Assembly (NCBI GenBank): GCA_003565035.1
Contig: PXDP01000241.1
Span: 1 to 10,681, forward strand
Origin: PVC group bacterium
Lineage (GTDB): Bacteria > Verrucomicrobiota > Kiritimatiellia > SS1-B-03-39 > UBA6053
Reading direction: 5' to 3'
DNA: 10,681 nt
The notes below the pieces were generated by a model. That model saw only the letters and a program-made list of their open reading frames with translations, was not told the DNA's origin and ran no database searches. Position numbers and translations under genes: made by a program. Positions 1-7,889 of the stretch are shown here, piece by piece. How positions within the stretch are numbered: the first letter of the stretch is position 1; each line of letters starts with the position of its first letter.

Positions 1-58
1 GGAAATATGGTCTTAAACTATATGCATTTCTCTGGGTATTTGCAAGAGCATTGGAAAC

Positions 59-87
59 GTGACTGCGCCCGGGGCGCATCCGATAAA
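59..87 (+). promoter_or_regulatory. candidate promoter for the HAD-zwf transcript
   Basis: A -35-like GTGACT (59-64) and a -10-like GATAAA (82-87) are separated by exactly 17 nt. Each hexamer matches the sigma-70 consensus at four of six positions. Transcription would start near 93-95, leaving a leader of about 38 nt before the ATG at 132. A near-perfect palindrome (64-78) fills most of the spacer, where a repressor or a MerR-type activator could act. The two weak hexamers alone could arise by chance. Confidence 0.3.
64..78. repeat. GC-rich palindrome TGCGCCCGGGGCGCA
   Basis: The two 7-nt arms TGCGCCC and GGGCGCA are exact reverse complements around one central G. As RNA this is a six-pair stem with a CGG loop. 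It could be an operator, because it lies in the spacer of the candidate promoter. It could also be the stem of a terminator for a gene left of the window, but the following bases (TCCGATAAATTTCTTT) are not a clean T-run. The palindrome is directly visible; its role is not. Confidence 0.5.
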
Positions 88-131
88 TTTCTTTGGATGG
101 TATTTTCAGGAATTCACGTTATGTAAAGCCT

Positions 132-1058
132 ATGGCAAATCAAAACGAGTTTTTGCCCGATGAATCGGACGTGAATTTGGAGGTGCGGGACCGCTCCTTC
201 AAATACTACATCTTTGACTGGGATAACAATATCCTGCACATGCCGACGAAGATTCATCTGGAACATAAAACCGCCGACGGCTGCTGGGAACCGCTGGCGG
301 TGACCACGTCGTTTTACTCCGTGGTGCGAAATGACCGCGAGCACTACCGTCCGCCGCAGGGGGACTGGGAGCTGGCCTTCCGCGAATTCCGGGATTTCGC
401 CAATGATCCGGAGAGTCAGTTTTTGAAAGACACCAAAGCGGCACTGGCGCCGGTGATCGGGGGCCGGGAGGAGGGCGGTCCGAGTTTTCATCAGTTCCGC
501 AAAGCGCTGGTGGAGGGTCGGCTGTTTGCGATTGTGACGGCGCGCGGGCACAAATCGGAAACCATCCGCGCGGGGGTGACCTACTTTATCGAGCAGGTGC
601 TCAGTGAAGCGGAGCGGCGGGAAATGATGCGCAATTTGCGGGGATACCGGGCGGTGTATGAGCCGGATGAGGGGTGGCTTTCGGATGAGGCGGTGATGAA
701 CCTGTACCTGGATTTGAACCGCTATCATGCGGTTACCAGTCCGGAATTCCGGGCCTGGATGGGCGTGAATGCGCCCGGGGTGGACATTCAGGAGGAGGCG
801 AAGCAATTCGCGATCAAAGACTTCCTGGACCATATCATCCGCATCTGCCGGAAAAGCGGGGTGGACAAGCCGGTCAGTGTCGGGTTTTCCGATGATGACC
901 CGCGCAATGTCCGGGCGGTGGAGCAGTTTATTGAACAGGAACTGCACCGGGCTTTTCCGCACGTGAAGTTTGTGGTATACGACACCTCGGACCCGGAAGT
1001 GCCGGATGGCCGGAAGATTGTCGTGACCGGGCAGCTGGAACTGAATTTTAACGGATAA
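132..1058 (+). CDS. HAD-superfamily phosphohydrolase-like protein, function unassigned
   Basis: This 308-residue soluble protein has the spaced signature of the haloacid dehalogenase superfamily. Motif I is FDWDNN (Asp29 predicted nucleophile, Asp31 predicted acid/base). Motif II is the Thr of AIVTARG (Thr136). A Lys around 224-229 fits motif III, and FSDDDPRN (Asp254-Asp256) fits motif IV. Family knowledge therefore suggests Mg-dependent phosphoryl transfer; the substrate cannot be read from sequence. The usual DxDGT glycine is replaced by Asn. A cap-like region lies between motifs I and II (about 40-130) and a second insert at about 150-220. The frame is open back to a TTG at 93, but that is near the predicted transcription start and the ATG at 132 is preferred; neither has a strong ribosome binding site. 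Only 15 nt separate it from zwf, so the two are probably co-transcribed and the substrate may be a sugar phosphate (inference only). Confidence 0.8.
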   Translation: MANQNEFLPDESDVNLEVRDRSFKYYIFDWDNNILHMPTKIHLEHKTADGCWEPLAVTTSFYSVVRNDREHYRPPQGDWELAFREFRDFANDPESQFLKDTKAALAPVIGGREEGGPSFHQFRKALVEGRLFAIVTARGHKSETIRAGVTYFIEQVLSEAERREMMRNLRGYRAVYEPDEGWLSDEAVMNLYLDLNRYHAVTSPEFRAWMGVNAPGVDIQEEAKQFAIKDFLDHIIRICRKSGVDKPVSVGFSDDDPRNVRAVEQFIEQELHRAFPHVKFVVYDTSDPEVPDGRKIVVTGQLELNFNG

Positions 1059-1073
1059 ACGAAAGAAAAATGA

Positions 1074-2642
<1,569 letters not shown>

Positions 2643-2675
2643 ACGGTCAAAATATATCGTTTCCCAATCTTGATC

Positions 2676-2705
2676 TTGACATAATTGATGCGGTGATGCG
2701 ATGAT
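2676..2705 (+). promoter_or_regulatory. candidate promoter of the vapBC pair
   Basis: A perfect -35 consensus TTGACA lies at 2676-2681. A -10-like GATGAT (2700-2705, four of six matches) follows after 18 nt and falls inside the octamer repeat. Transcription would start around 2712, almost on the antitoxin ATG, implying a leaderless or near-leaderless message. This fits the lack of a ribosome binding site there. VapB proteins usually autorepress their own promoter, so the repeats may be operator sites. The -35 box is convincing; the -10 box is weak. Confidence 0.4.
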
Positions 2706-2717
2706 GTGCTGATGAGA
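2686..2717. repeat. four imperfect 8-bp tandem repeats (TGATGNNN)
   Basis: The consecutive octamers are TGATGCGG, TGATGCGA, TGATGTGC and TGATGAGA. All share TGATG, and the fourth contains the vapB ATG (2712-2714). A hexamer direct repeat ATCTTG-ATCTTG (2667-2678) sits just upstream and runs into the TTGACA. The array overlaps the predicted promoter and translation start, so it may be the VapB operator or a slippage-prone tract. The repetition is visible directly; function is inferred. Confidence 0.6.
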
Positions 2718-2948
2718 ACTACACTGTCAATTGATGATGATCTTATTCCGGCGGTAAAAAGTCTGGCCTCCACTCAAAACGTAAGTTTTGGATCCGCTGT
2801 TTCATCGCTCATCCGCGCAGGTTTAAACATGAAGTCTGCCGGAACGTATCCAAACAGCACCGAGGATGATTTCCCTACGTTCCATGTTCGTGAAAACGCC
2901 AAAATTATCACACTGGAAGACGTGAAGAGGTTGGAAGAGGACATATGA
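2712..2948 (+). CDS. vapB: VapB-type ribbon-helix-helix antitoxin
   Basis: This 78-residue protein begins MRTTLSIDDDL, the short beta strand of a ribbon-helix-helix DNA-binding fold. A helix-turn-helix-like stretch follows (roughly 12-40, ending SSLIRAGLN). The C-terminal tail FPTFHV...ITLEDVKRLEED resembles the toxin-neutralising tail of VapB proteins paired with PIN toxins. By family it would bind and inhibit the downstream toxin and repress the shared promoter. A GTG at 2706 would add only Met-Leu, so ATG 2712 is preferred because it starts the canonical strand. No ribosome binding site is visible; translation may be leaderless. The stop codon overlaps the toxin start (ATGA at 2945), as is typical of such pairs. 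Base composition is more AT-rich than zwf or leuC, suggesting horizontal acquisition. Confidence 0.85.
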   Translation: MRTTLSIDDDLIPAVKSLASTQNVSFGSAVSSLIRAGLNMKSAGTYPNSTEDDFPTFHVRENAKIITLEDVKRLEEDI

Positions 2949-3388
2949 CTCAGAATCTGTTGGATATTAACTTTCTGTTGGCGATGGCCTGGCCGAATCA
3001 TGTGCACCATAGTCTTGCCAGAACTTGGTTTCATGAAAATAAGCATAAGGGATGGGCAACCTGTCCCATTACCCAAATGGGTTTTGTCCGAATCTCCTCC
3101 AATCCATCTTTTTCAACTGAGTCGGTTTCTGTCAGTCAGGCCTCAGTGCATCTCAAAGCAATTACAACGCATCGTGAACATCATTTTTGGCAGGATGAGT
3201 TGCCATTCATCCATGAAATCCTTTCTTGTTTATTTGTTATGGGGCACCGACAGGTTACGGATGCGTATCTCTTGTCTTTGGCCGTTCATTATGACGGCTG
3301 CCTGATTACCCTGGACCAGGGGATTTCGAATCTGCTCCCACATAATAGTTCATGGTCTAAACATCTGGTTGTTGTTAAAGCGGGTTAA
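2945..3388 (+). CDS. vapC: VapC-type PIN-domain ribonuclease toxin
   Basis: A 147-residue single PIN domain, close to the usual toxin length. The N-terminus MTQNLLDINFLLAMAWPNHVHH carries the first metal-binding Asp (Asp7). ATCPITQMGFVRISSNP (about 38-54) is the family's conserved second block. GHRQVTDAYLLSLA gives Asp106, and ITLDQGI gives Asp124. PIN toxins of this kind are Mg-dependent endoribonucleases that cut tRNA or rRNA and arrest growth unless bound by the antitoxin. The second acidic position of the PIN site seems to be Gln44, a variation I recall in this subfamily, so it need not mean loss of activity. The start is fixed by the ATGA overlap with vapB and by GAAGAGG (2934-2940) four nt upstream. 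No frameshift is seen, so the pair looks functional. Confidence 0.9.
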   Translation: MTQNLLDINFLLAMAWPNHVHHSLARTWFHENKHKGWATCPITQMGFVRISSNPSFSTESVSVSQASVHLKAITTHREHHFWQDELPFIHEILSCLFVMGHRQVTDAYLLSLAVHYDGCLITLDQGISNLLPHNSSWSKHLVVVKAG

Positions 3389-3444
3389 TCCGAATGTTCA
3401 GATCCTTTTGCTCCCGCATATGACACGTTTTCGGGAGGAAGGAT

Positions 3445-3472
3445 TTGCAACCGGCGGGTTTTTCGATATAGA
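3445..3472 (+). promoter_or_regulatory. candidate promoter for leuCD
   Basis: In the 121-nt gap between vapC and leuC, TTGCAA (3445-3450) and TATAGA (3467-3472) form a -35/-10 pair with a 16-nt spacer. Predicted transcription starts near 3479, about 30 nt before the leuC ATG. No T-box, riboswitch or leucine-rich leader peptide was recognised in the gap, so any leucine control would have to act otherwise. Confidence 0.35.
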
Positions 3473-3509
3473 CTTTCGCTCTTTCATTCCGTTTCCGAGG
3501 AAAACTCTT

Positions 3510-4922
3510 ATGGCCAAAACACTTTTTGAAAAAATTTGGGACCGTCATTTGGTCCGGGATCTGCCGGACGGCACGTCGTTATTGTATATCGACCGGCACC
3601 TGGTGCACGAGGTGACCAGTCCCCAGGCGTTTGAAGGGCTGCGGCTGACCGGCCGGAACGTCCGGCATCCCGAGCTGACCTTTTCCACCATGGACCACAA
3701 CGTCCCCACCGACGAAAACCGTCTGAACATTCAGGATCCTATTTCCGCCGCTCAGGTGGAGGCGCTGGAGAAGAACTGCGCTGATTTCGGGATTAACCTC
3801 TATGGCATCGGTGACAGCCGCCAGGGCATCGTGCACGTGATCGGCCCGGAGCTGGGCATCACGCTGCCGGGTTTGACGATGGTTTGCGGCGATTCGCACA
3901 CCTCCACCCACGGTGCGTTCGGTGCGCTGGCTTTCGGGATCGGCACCTCCGAAGTGGAGCATGTGCTGGCCACGCAGACCCTGCGCCAGAAAAAAGCCCG
4001 CACCTTCAAGGTTGAATACACCGGAAAACTCTCCCCGCATGTACATTCCAAAGACATGGTGCTCAAACTCATCGGCATGATCGGCACCGCCGGCGGCACC
4101 GGATCGGTGTTTGAATTCTGCGGTGAGGCGGTTCGCAGTCTGTCCATGGAAGCGCGGATGACCATTTGCAACATGTCCATCGAAGGCGGCGCCCGCGCGG
4201 GCCTGATTGCCCCGGACGAGACCACCTTCGAATATATCACCGCGAAAGACCGTCCCTTTGCCCCCAAAGGCGCGGAGCTGGAGCGGGCTCTGGCACAGTG
4301 GCGCAGTCTGCCGAGCGATCCGGATGCGGTGTTTGACCGCACGCTGACCATCGATGCCTCCAAAATTGCGCCGCAGGTGACCTGGGGAACCAGTCCCGGC
4401 ATGGTGATTGATGTGGATCAGCCCGTTCCCGGCCTCAACGATGTGGCCGGCTACAGTCCCGCCGATGTCCGCAAGGCTCTGGATTACATGGGGCTGGAAT
4501 CCGGTCAGAAGATGACCGACATCCGTCCGGACACGATTTTCATTGGCAGTTGCACCAACTCGCGGATCGAAGATCTGCGCCGTGCCGCCGCGATTTTGAA
4601 GGGTCGGAAAAAAGCGGATTCCATCAAACTGCTGGTGGTTCCCGGATCGCATCAGGTCCGTCTGCAAGCCGAAGCCGAAGGCCTGGACAAGGTCTTTAAA
4701 GACGCCGGCGCGGAATGGCGCTGGGCGGGCTGCAGTATGTGCCTGGCCATGAATCCCGACAAACTGGCACCGCAGGAGCGCTGTGCTTCAACCTCGAACC
4801 GAAATTTTGAAGGACGCCAGGGGGCGGGAGGCCGCACCCACCTGGTCAGCCCGGAAATGGCCGCCGCCGCCGCGGTGGAAGGTCATTTTGTGGATATTCG
4901 CACCTGGAACGGAGGAAACTGA
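3510..4922 (+). CDS. leuC: 3-isopropylmalate dehydratase large subunit
   Basis: With LeuD it isomerises 2-isopropylmalate to 3-isopropylmalate in leucine biosynthesis; it belongs to the aconitase superfamily and carries a [4Fe-4S] cluster. The 470 residues match the family length. The three cluster ligands are visible: Cys348 in IGSCTNSR and Cys408 and Cys411 in GCSMC. Other family blocks are the N-terminal AKTLFEKIWDRHLV, MDHNVPT (61-67), VCGDSHTSTHGAFGALAFGIGTSEVEH split across 125-151, and EGGARAG. The frame is open back to 3369 inside vapC, but the ATG at 3510 begins the conserved LeuC N-terminus and has GAGGA (3497-3501) 8 nt upstream, so it is the real start. leuD follows after 2 nt. 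leuA and leuB are absent from the window. Confidence 0.97.
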   Translation: MAKTLFEKIWDRHLVRDLPDGTSLLYIDRHLVHEVTSPQAFEGLRLTGRNVRHPELTFSTMDHNVPTDENRLNIQDPISAAQVEALEKNCADFGINLYGIGDSRQGIVHVIGPELGITLPGLTMVCGDSHTSTHGAFGALAFGIGTSEVEHVLATQTLRQKKARTFKVEYTGKLSPHVHSKDMVLKLIGMIGTAGGTGSVFEFCGEAVRSLSMEARMTICNMSIEGGARAGLIAPDETTFEYITAKDRPFAPKGAELERALAQWRSLPSDPDAVFDRTLTIDASKIAPQVTWGTSPGMVIDVDQPVPGLNDVAGYSPADVRKALDYMGLESGQKMTDIRPDTIFIGSCTNSRIEDLRRAAAILKGRKKADSIKLLVVPGSHQVRLQAEAEGLDKVFKDAGAEWRWAGCSMCLAMNPDKLAPQERCASTSNRNFEGRQGAGGRTHLVSPEMAAAAAVEGHFVDIRTWNGGN

Positions 4923-4924
4923 TT

Positions 4925-5566
4925 ATGGACGCCTTTACAACACACCGTGGAATCGTCGCCCCGCTGGACCGGGCCAATGTCGACACCGACCAGATCATCC
5001 CGAAACAATTCCTGAAGTCGATCAAACGCACCGGATTCGGTCCGAGCGCCTTTTTTGACTGGCGGTATCAGATCGACGGCACGCCCAATCCGGAGTTTGA
5101 ACTCAACAAACCCCGGTATGCGGAGCGGTCGATTCTGCTGACCCGCAACAACTTCGGGTGCGGCTCCAGCCGCGAGCACGCCGTCTGGGCGCTGGCCCAG
5201 GACGGATACCGCGCGATTGTCGCCCCGTTCCGCGGCGAAGGCGATGACCACATCCCCGGCTTTGCGGACATCTTCAAAAACAACTGCTCCAAAAACGGCG
5301 TGGTGACCATTGAGCTGTCGGAAGCGGCCGTTGAGGAGATTTTCCAGGCGGTTTTTGCGGAGGAAGGCCTGGAGGCCACCGTCAATCTGGAGGATCAGAA
5401 ACTGATCCTTCACAAGGCCTCCGGCGACATGGTCTACAGCTTCGAATATGATGACAGCGTCAAGAACAAGCTGGTTAATGGACTCGACGACATCGAAGAA
5501 TCCCTGCAATACATGGACGACATCAAATCCTTTGAGCAAACGCACGACACCTGGATGCTTTCCTGA
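4925..5566 (+). CDS. leuD: 3-isopropylmalate dehydratase small subunit
   Basis: The swivel-domain partner of LeuC, 213 residues, near the usual 195-210. Conserved blocks are NVDTDQIIPKQFLK (18-31), RTGFGPSAFFDWRY and NNFGCGSSREHA (75-86), which line the active site at the LeuC interface. The length and the DQIIPKQFLK loop mark the bacterial type rather than the shorter archaeal one. Where typical LeuD reads AP-S-FADIF, this one has an extra loop of about 10 residues at 102-112 (FRGEGDDHIPG) before FADIF. A strong ribosome binding site GGAGG (4911-4915) lies inside the end of leuC, 9 nt before the ATG. The 2-nt gap makes leuCD a clear operon. No convincing terminator follows. Confidence 0.96.
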   Translation: MDAFTTHRGIVAPLDRANVDTDQIIPKQFLKSIKRTGFGPSAFFDWRYQIDGTPNPEFELNKPRYAERSILLTRNNFGCGSSREHAVWALAQDGYRAIVAPFRGEGDDHIPGFADIFKNNCSKNGVVTIELSEAAVEEIFQAVFAEEGLEATVNLEDQKLILHKASGDMVYSFEYDDSVKNKLVNGLDDIEESLQYMDDIKSFEQTHDTWMLS

Positions 5567-5610
5567 TATCCGGTGGTTACCCTGTCCCCTCAGTCGCTCA
5601 TTTCTGTGAA

Positions 5611-5626
5611 GGAAAAAATATTTTCC
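5611..5626. repeat. AT-rich inverted repeat between leuD and the RDD gene
   Basis: GGAAAA and TTTTCC are exact 6-nt inverted arms around AATA. The stem is weak and is followed by AGCGTTG rather than a T-run, so it is not a good intrinsic terminator. A protein-binding site ahead of the membrane operon is possible. In the rest of the gap (5567-5687) I saw no confident promoter; only a TTGAAA at 5638-5643 without a good -10 partner, and a small palindrome GTGTTACAC (5662-5670). Confidence 0.35.
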
Positions 5627-5687
5627 AGCGTTGAATTTTGAAACGCCTCCGCATAGGGGATGTGTTACACCCTTACAGGAGAGTTTC

Positions 5688-6518
5688 ATGCAATGGTTTT
5701 ATGTTGAGAATGATGCACAGGCGGGTCCGGTTACGGATGCGGAATTTGCGCAATTGCAGGCACAGGGCCTGATTCAGGAGCGGACCCTGGTGTATTGTCA
5801 GGGCATGGCGGACTGGATGCCCCTTGCGGACGCGCGGTCGCAGGGCTTTTGGACCCCGCCGGAAACCGTTGCGGCCCCGGCACCCGACGCCGCCCCCGCG
5901 TCCACGAACCCCCTGGCCGGTGCCGGCCTGAAACCCAAGCTCGCAAATTCCGAGGGCATGATCGCCTGTCCTTCCTGCGGCGCGCGGGTGTGGGATAACG
6001 AACTCATCCCCATGGGCGACCGCTTTGTCTGCGTGAATTGCCGGGATGTCACCCTCCAGAAAATCCGCGAGGGCGTAAACCCTCTGGGCTCGAACCTGCG
6101 CTACGCCGGTTTCGGGATTCGCTGGTTGGGGTTATTTATTGACGGGATTATTGCTCAGATTTATTCCGCGATTCTGAGCGTTTTCTTCGGTCTGAGCATC
6201 GTGAACCCGGTTTTGGACTCGATGGAAACCCCTTTGTTGGTTGTGTACATGGTTCTGTCCATTGGTGTGCCGCTGTTGTACCCGGTTTTCTTCATCGGGC
6301 ACTCACGTTTTCAGGCCACCCCGGGGATGATGGCGGTTAAAATCAAAGCGGTTCGTCCGGATGGATCACGCATTACCTATTTGCGTTCTCTGGGCCGCGA
6401 GTTGGCCTCGTACATCAGTCTGGCGCTGATGGGAATTGGCTTTTTTATGATGCTCTGGGATCCGGAAAACCGGACCCTGCATGACCGGATGGCGGACACC
6501 CGGGTGATTTATCGATGA
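5688..6518 (+). CDS. GYF_2 / zinc-ribbon / RDD membrane protein
   Basis: A 276-residue protein with three parts. Residues 2-47 form a GYF_2-type domain (WFYVENDAQAGPVTDAEF ... DWMPLADA), a small module thought to bind proline-rich or other peptides. A Pro/Ala-rich linker follows (57-85). Residues 94-118 hold a zinc-ribbon with CPSC (94, 97) and CVNC (115, 118). From about 128 an RDD domain has several membrane segments (about 132-158, 173-193, 229-246), the IRWLGLFIDGII signature and the terminal RTLHDRMADTRVIYR. RDD proteins are inner-membrane proteins of mostly unknown function. The frame is open back to 5631, but ATG 5688 begins the GYF domain and has AGGAGAG (5677-5683) at good spacing. 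It opens a chain of ATGA-overlapping genes. A Pro-rich tail on the 7108 gene product might be a GYF ligand (inference). Confidence 0.88.
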   Translation: MQWFYVENDAQAGPVTDAEFAQLQAQGLIQERTLVYCQGMADWMPLADARSQGFWTPPETVAAPAPDAAPASTNPLAGAGLKPKLANSEGMIACPSCGARVWDNELIPMGDRFVCVNCRDVTLQKIREGVNPLGSNLRYAGFGIRWLGLFIDGIIAQIYSAILSVFFGLSIVNPVLDSMETPLLVVYMVLSIGVPLLYPVFFIGHSRFQATPGMMAVKIKAVRPDGSRITYLRSLGRELASYISLALMGIGFFMMLWDPENRTLHDRMADTRVIYR

Positions 6519-7111
6519 GTCTTCCGGAGATTGCCTGCCCGGTCTGCCGCCGGATGAAATTCCAACTGGCACATGCCGGGCCGGGCGAGCAGGTCTGCCC
6601 CTGCTCCAAAAAAAAGCGGATTCACTTTCACCGCTTCCCTGCCTATGAGCGGGAGAGTGTTTTACCCTCCGCCGCAGAGACGGGCTTTGTGGAGGGCGAA
6701 TCCACCTGTTTTCATCATCCGGACCGCAAAGCGGTGGCCGCCTGTGCGGACTGCGGAATTTTTGTCTGTTCGCTCTGCGTGGTGGAGGAAAAAGGCGACA
6801 AAATCTGTCTGTCCTGCTTTACGAAACGTCAGCAGAACGCGCTCAAAGCGGACAGCTCCAAAACCGGCGCCAAGCGCATGGTGTACGACAATTTGGCTCT
6901 GATGCTGGCGATTATTCCGGTGTTGTTTTTCTGGGCCTCCATCGTCACCGCCCCGGCGGCGCTGTTTGTGGTGATCCGCTACTGGAACCGGCACCCGTGC
7001 AGCATTGTGCCGCGGACGCGCTTCCGCTTCATCCTTGCGGCGCTGCTGGCCCTGGCACAGCTCGCCGGCTGGGCGTTCTTCTTTATCGCGATTCTGGAGA
7101 ACACGATATGA
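6515..7111 (+). CDS. zinc-finger two-TM membrane protein, function unknown
   Basis: A 198-residue protein with two putative zinc sites and a membrane tail. The first site is CPVC (8, 11) with CPC (28, 30). The second looks like a B-box or related finger: Cys65 and His68, then Cys77/Cys80, Cys85/Cys88 and Cys98/Cys101. Two hydrophobic stretches (about 126-156 and 171-194) predict membrane insertion with the fingers in the cytoplasm. The start ATG overlaps the preceding stop by ATGA, so it is translationally coupled to the RDD gene. The 63-103 finger is clearly related to that in the gene at 7569, pointing to local duplication. B-box is a structural label here; metal binding and any partner are inferred. 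No enzymatic motif was found. Confidence 0.82.
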   Translation: MSLPEIACPVCRRMKFQLAHAGPGEQVCPCSKKKRIHFHRFPAYERESVLPSAAETGFVEGESTCFHHPDRKAVAACADCGIFVCSLCVVEEKGDKICLSCFTKRQQNALKADSSKTGAKRMVYDNLALMLAIIPVLFFWASIVTAPAALFVVIRYWNRHPCSIVPRTRFRFILAALLALAQLAGWAFFFIAILENTI

Positions 7112-7572
7112 GCGCCTACCGGAAACTTGTCACCGGCTCCGGTGCGGGCTCCCGCACCTATCTTTACCGAGGCAGTGATCACCTGCTGCTGGTGGAAGGC
7201 TCCTATCTGGAGGAGTACCGCCGCTTTTTCTATCCGGATATCCAGGCCGCACTCTGGGTGCCGAACCGGCTGTATCCCTGGGCGCTCGGCTTTCTCGCCG
7301 CCGTGCTCGTTGCCGGCGGAATCGCCCTCTACCTGGTGCCCTTCCTCGTGGCCGCCTGGTTGATGTTTGTGCCTGCCGCTCTGATTTTTGTGCGCCTGGC
7401 CTACGTGCTCGCGCGGGGAGGGTACTGCACCTTCTATCTGCACACCGCCGCACAGTACACCCGCATCCGCGGCATCAGCACCGTCAGCAAAGCCCGGAAA
7501 ATCACCGGTCTGATCGAAACCATGACCCCGCCGCCCGCCGCCGCGCCGCCGCCCACCGATATGTCATCATGA
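7108..7572 (+). CDS. small two-TM membrane protein with Pro-rich tail, unknown
   Basis: I do not recognise the family. The 154-residue product has a soluble N-terminus (1-55, with SRTYLYRGSDHLLLVEGSYLEEYRRFFY), two hydrophobic segments (about 57-76 and 78-101) and a cytoplasmic-type tail. The tail ends in a Pro/Ala-rich run (TPPPAAAPPPTD, 140-151) that could bind the GYF_2 domain encoded at 5688. The N-terminal strand pattern before two transmembrane helices loosely recalls membrane PH-like proteins, but this is weak. The frame extends back to 6997 inside the previous gene; ATG 7108 is chosen because it gives the ATGA overlap seen at every junction here. It ends in another ATGA overlap with the next gene. 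Confidence 0.75.
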   Translation: MSAYRKLVTGSGAGSRTYLYRGSDHLLLVEGSYLEEYRRFFYPDIQAALWVPNRLYPWALGFLAAVLVAGGIALYLVPFLVAAWLMFVPAALIFVRLAYVLARGGYCTFYLHTAAQYTRIRGISTVSKARKITGLIETMTPPPAAAPPPTDMSS

Positions 7573-7889
7573 CCCCGCCCGTTCCCGAAACCGTCGCCCG
7601 CGCCCGCTGCCGCAATCATGCGGACCGCGAAGCGGTGGCCCGCTGTCCGGAATGCGGTCACTACTTCTGCCGCGAGTGCATCGTGGAACACGAAGGGCGG
7701 ATGATCTGCAAGGAGTGCCTGGCCAAGCTGCTGGCGCAAGCCCCGGAGCGCAAAAGCAGAAAGCTCCTCCGCCGCGCGGTGCTGTGGGGAATGGCAATGC
7801 TGTCGTTTTTACTCGCCTGGTCCTTTTTTCTGCTGCTGGGCCGGGTCATGATTCTGCTTCAGGATCTGCGCAGGGGACTGGGCGGATGA
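7569..7889 (+). CDS. B-box-like zinc-finger single-TM protein
   Basis: A 106-residue protein with an N-terminal cytoplasmic finger and one membrane helix (about 69-95). Putative ligands are Cys14 and His17, then Cys26/Cys29, Cys34/Cys37 and Cys47/Cys50, the same spacing type as in the gene at 6515. Shared text includes HADREAVARCPECG here against HPDRKAVAACADCG there. The two are therefore probably paralogues, this one without the N-terminal CPVC site and with one membrane helix instead of two. It starts within the stop of the preceding gene (ATGA at 7569) and its own stop overlaps the next start. Function is unknown; a scaffolding or adaptor role at the membrane is only inference. Confidence 0.82.
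   Translation: MTPPVPETVARARCRNHADREAVARCPECGHYFCRECIVEHEGRMICKECLAKLLAQAPERKSRKLLRRAVLWGMAMLSFLLAWSFFLLLGRVMILLQDLRRGLGG

Noticed and set aside
3369..3509. N-terminal extension of leuC into vapC
   Set aside because: The extra 47 residues match nothing in LeuC; ATG 3510 has a ribosome binding site and starts the conserved N-terminus.
3389..3509. Leucine leader peptide, T-box or attenuator upstream of leuC
   Set aside because: No Leu-rich short frame, T-box sequence or terminator/antiterminator pair could be seen.
3579..4667. 362-residue open frame on the - strand over leuC
   Set aside because: Antisense shadow of leuC, whose family motifs are unmistakable.
5611..5626. Intrinsic terminator after leuD
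   Set aside because: The stem is nearly all A-T and no T-run follows it, so termination is not supported.
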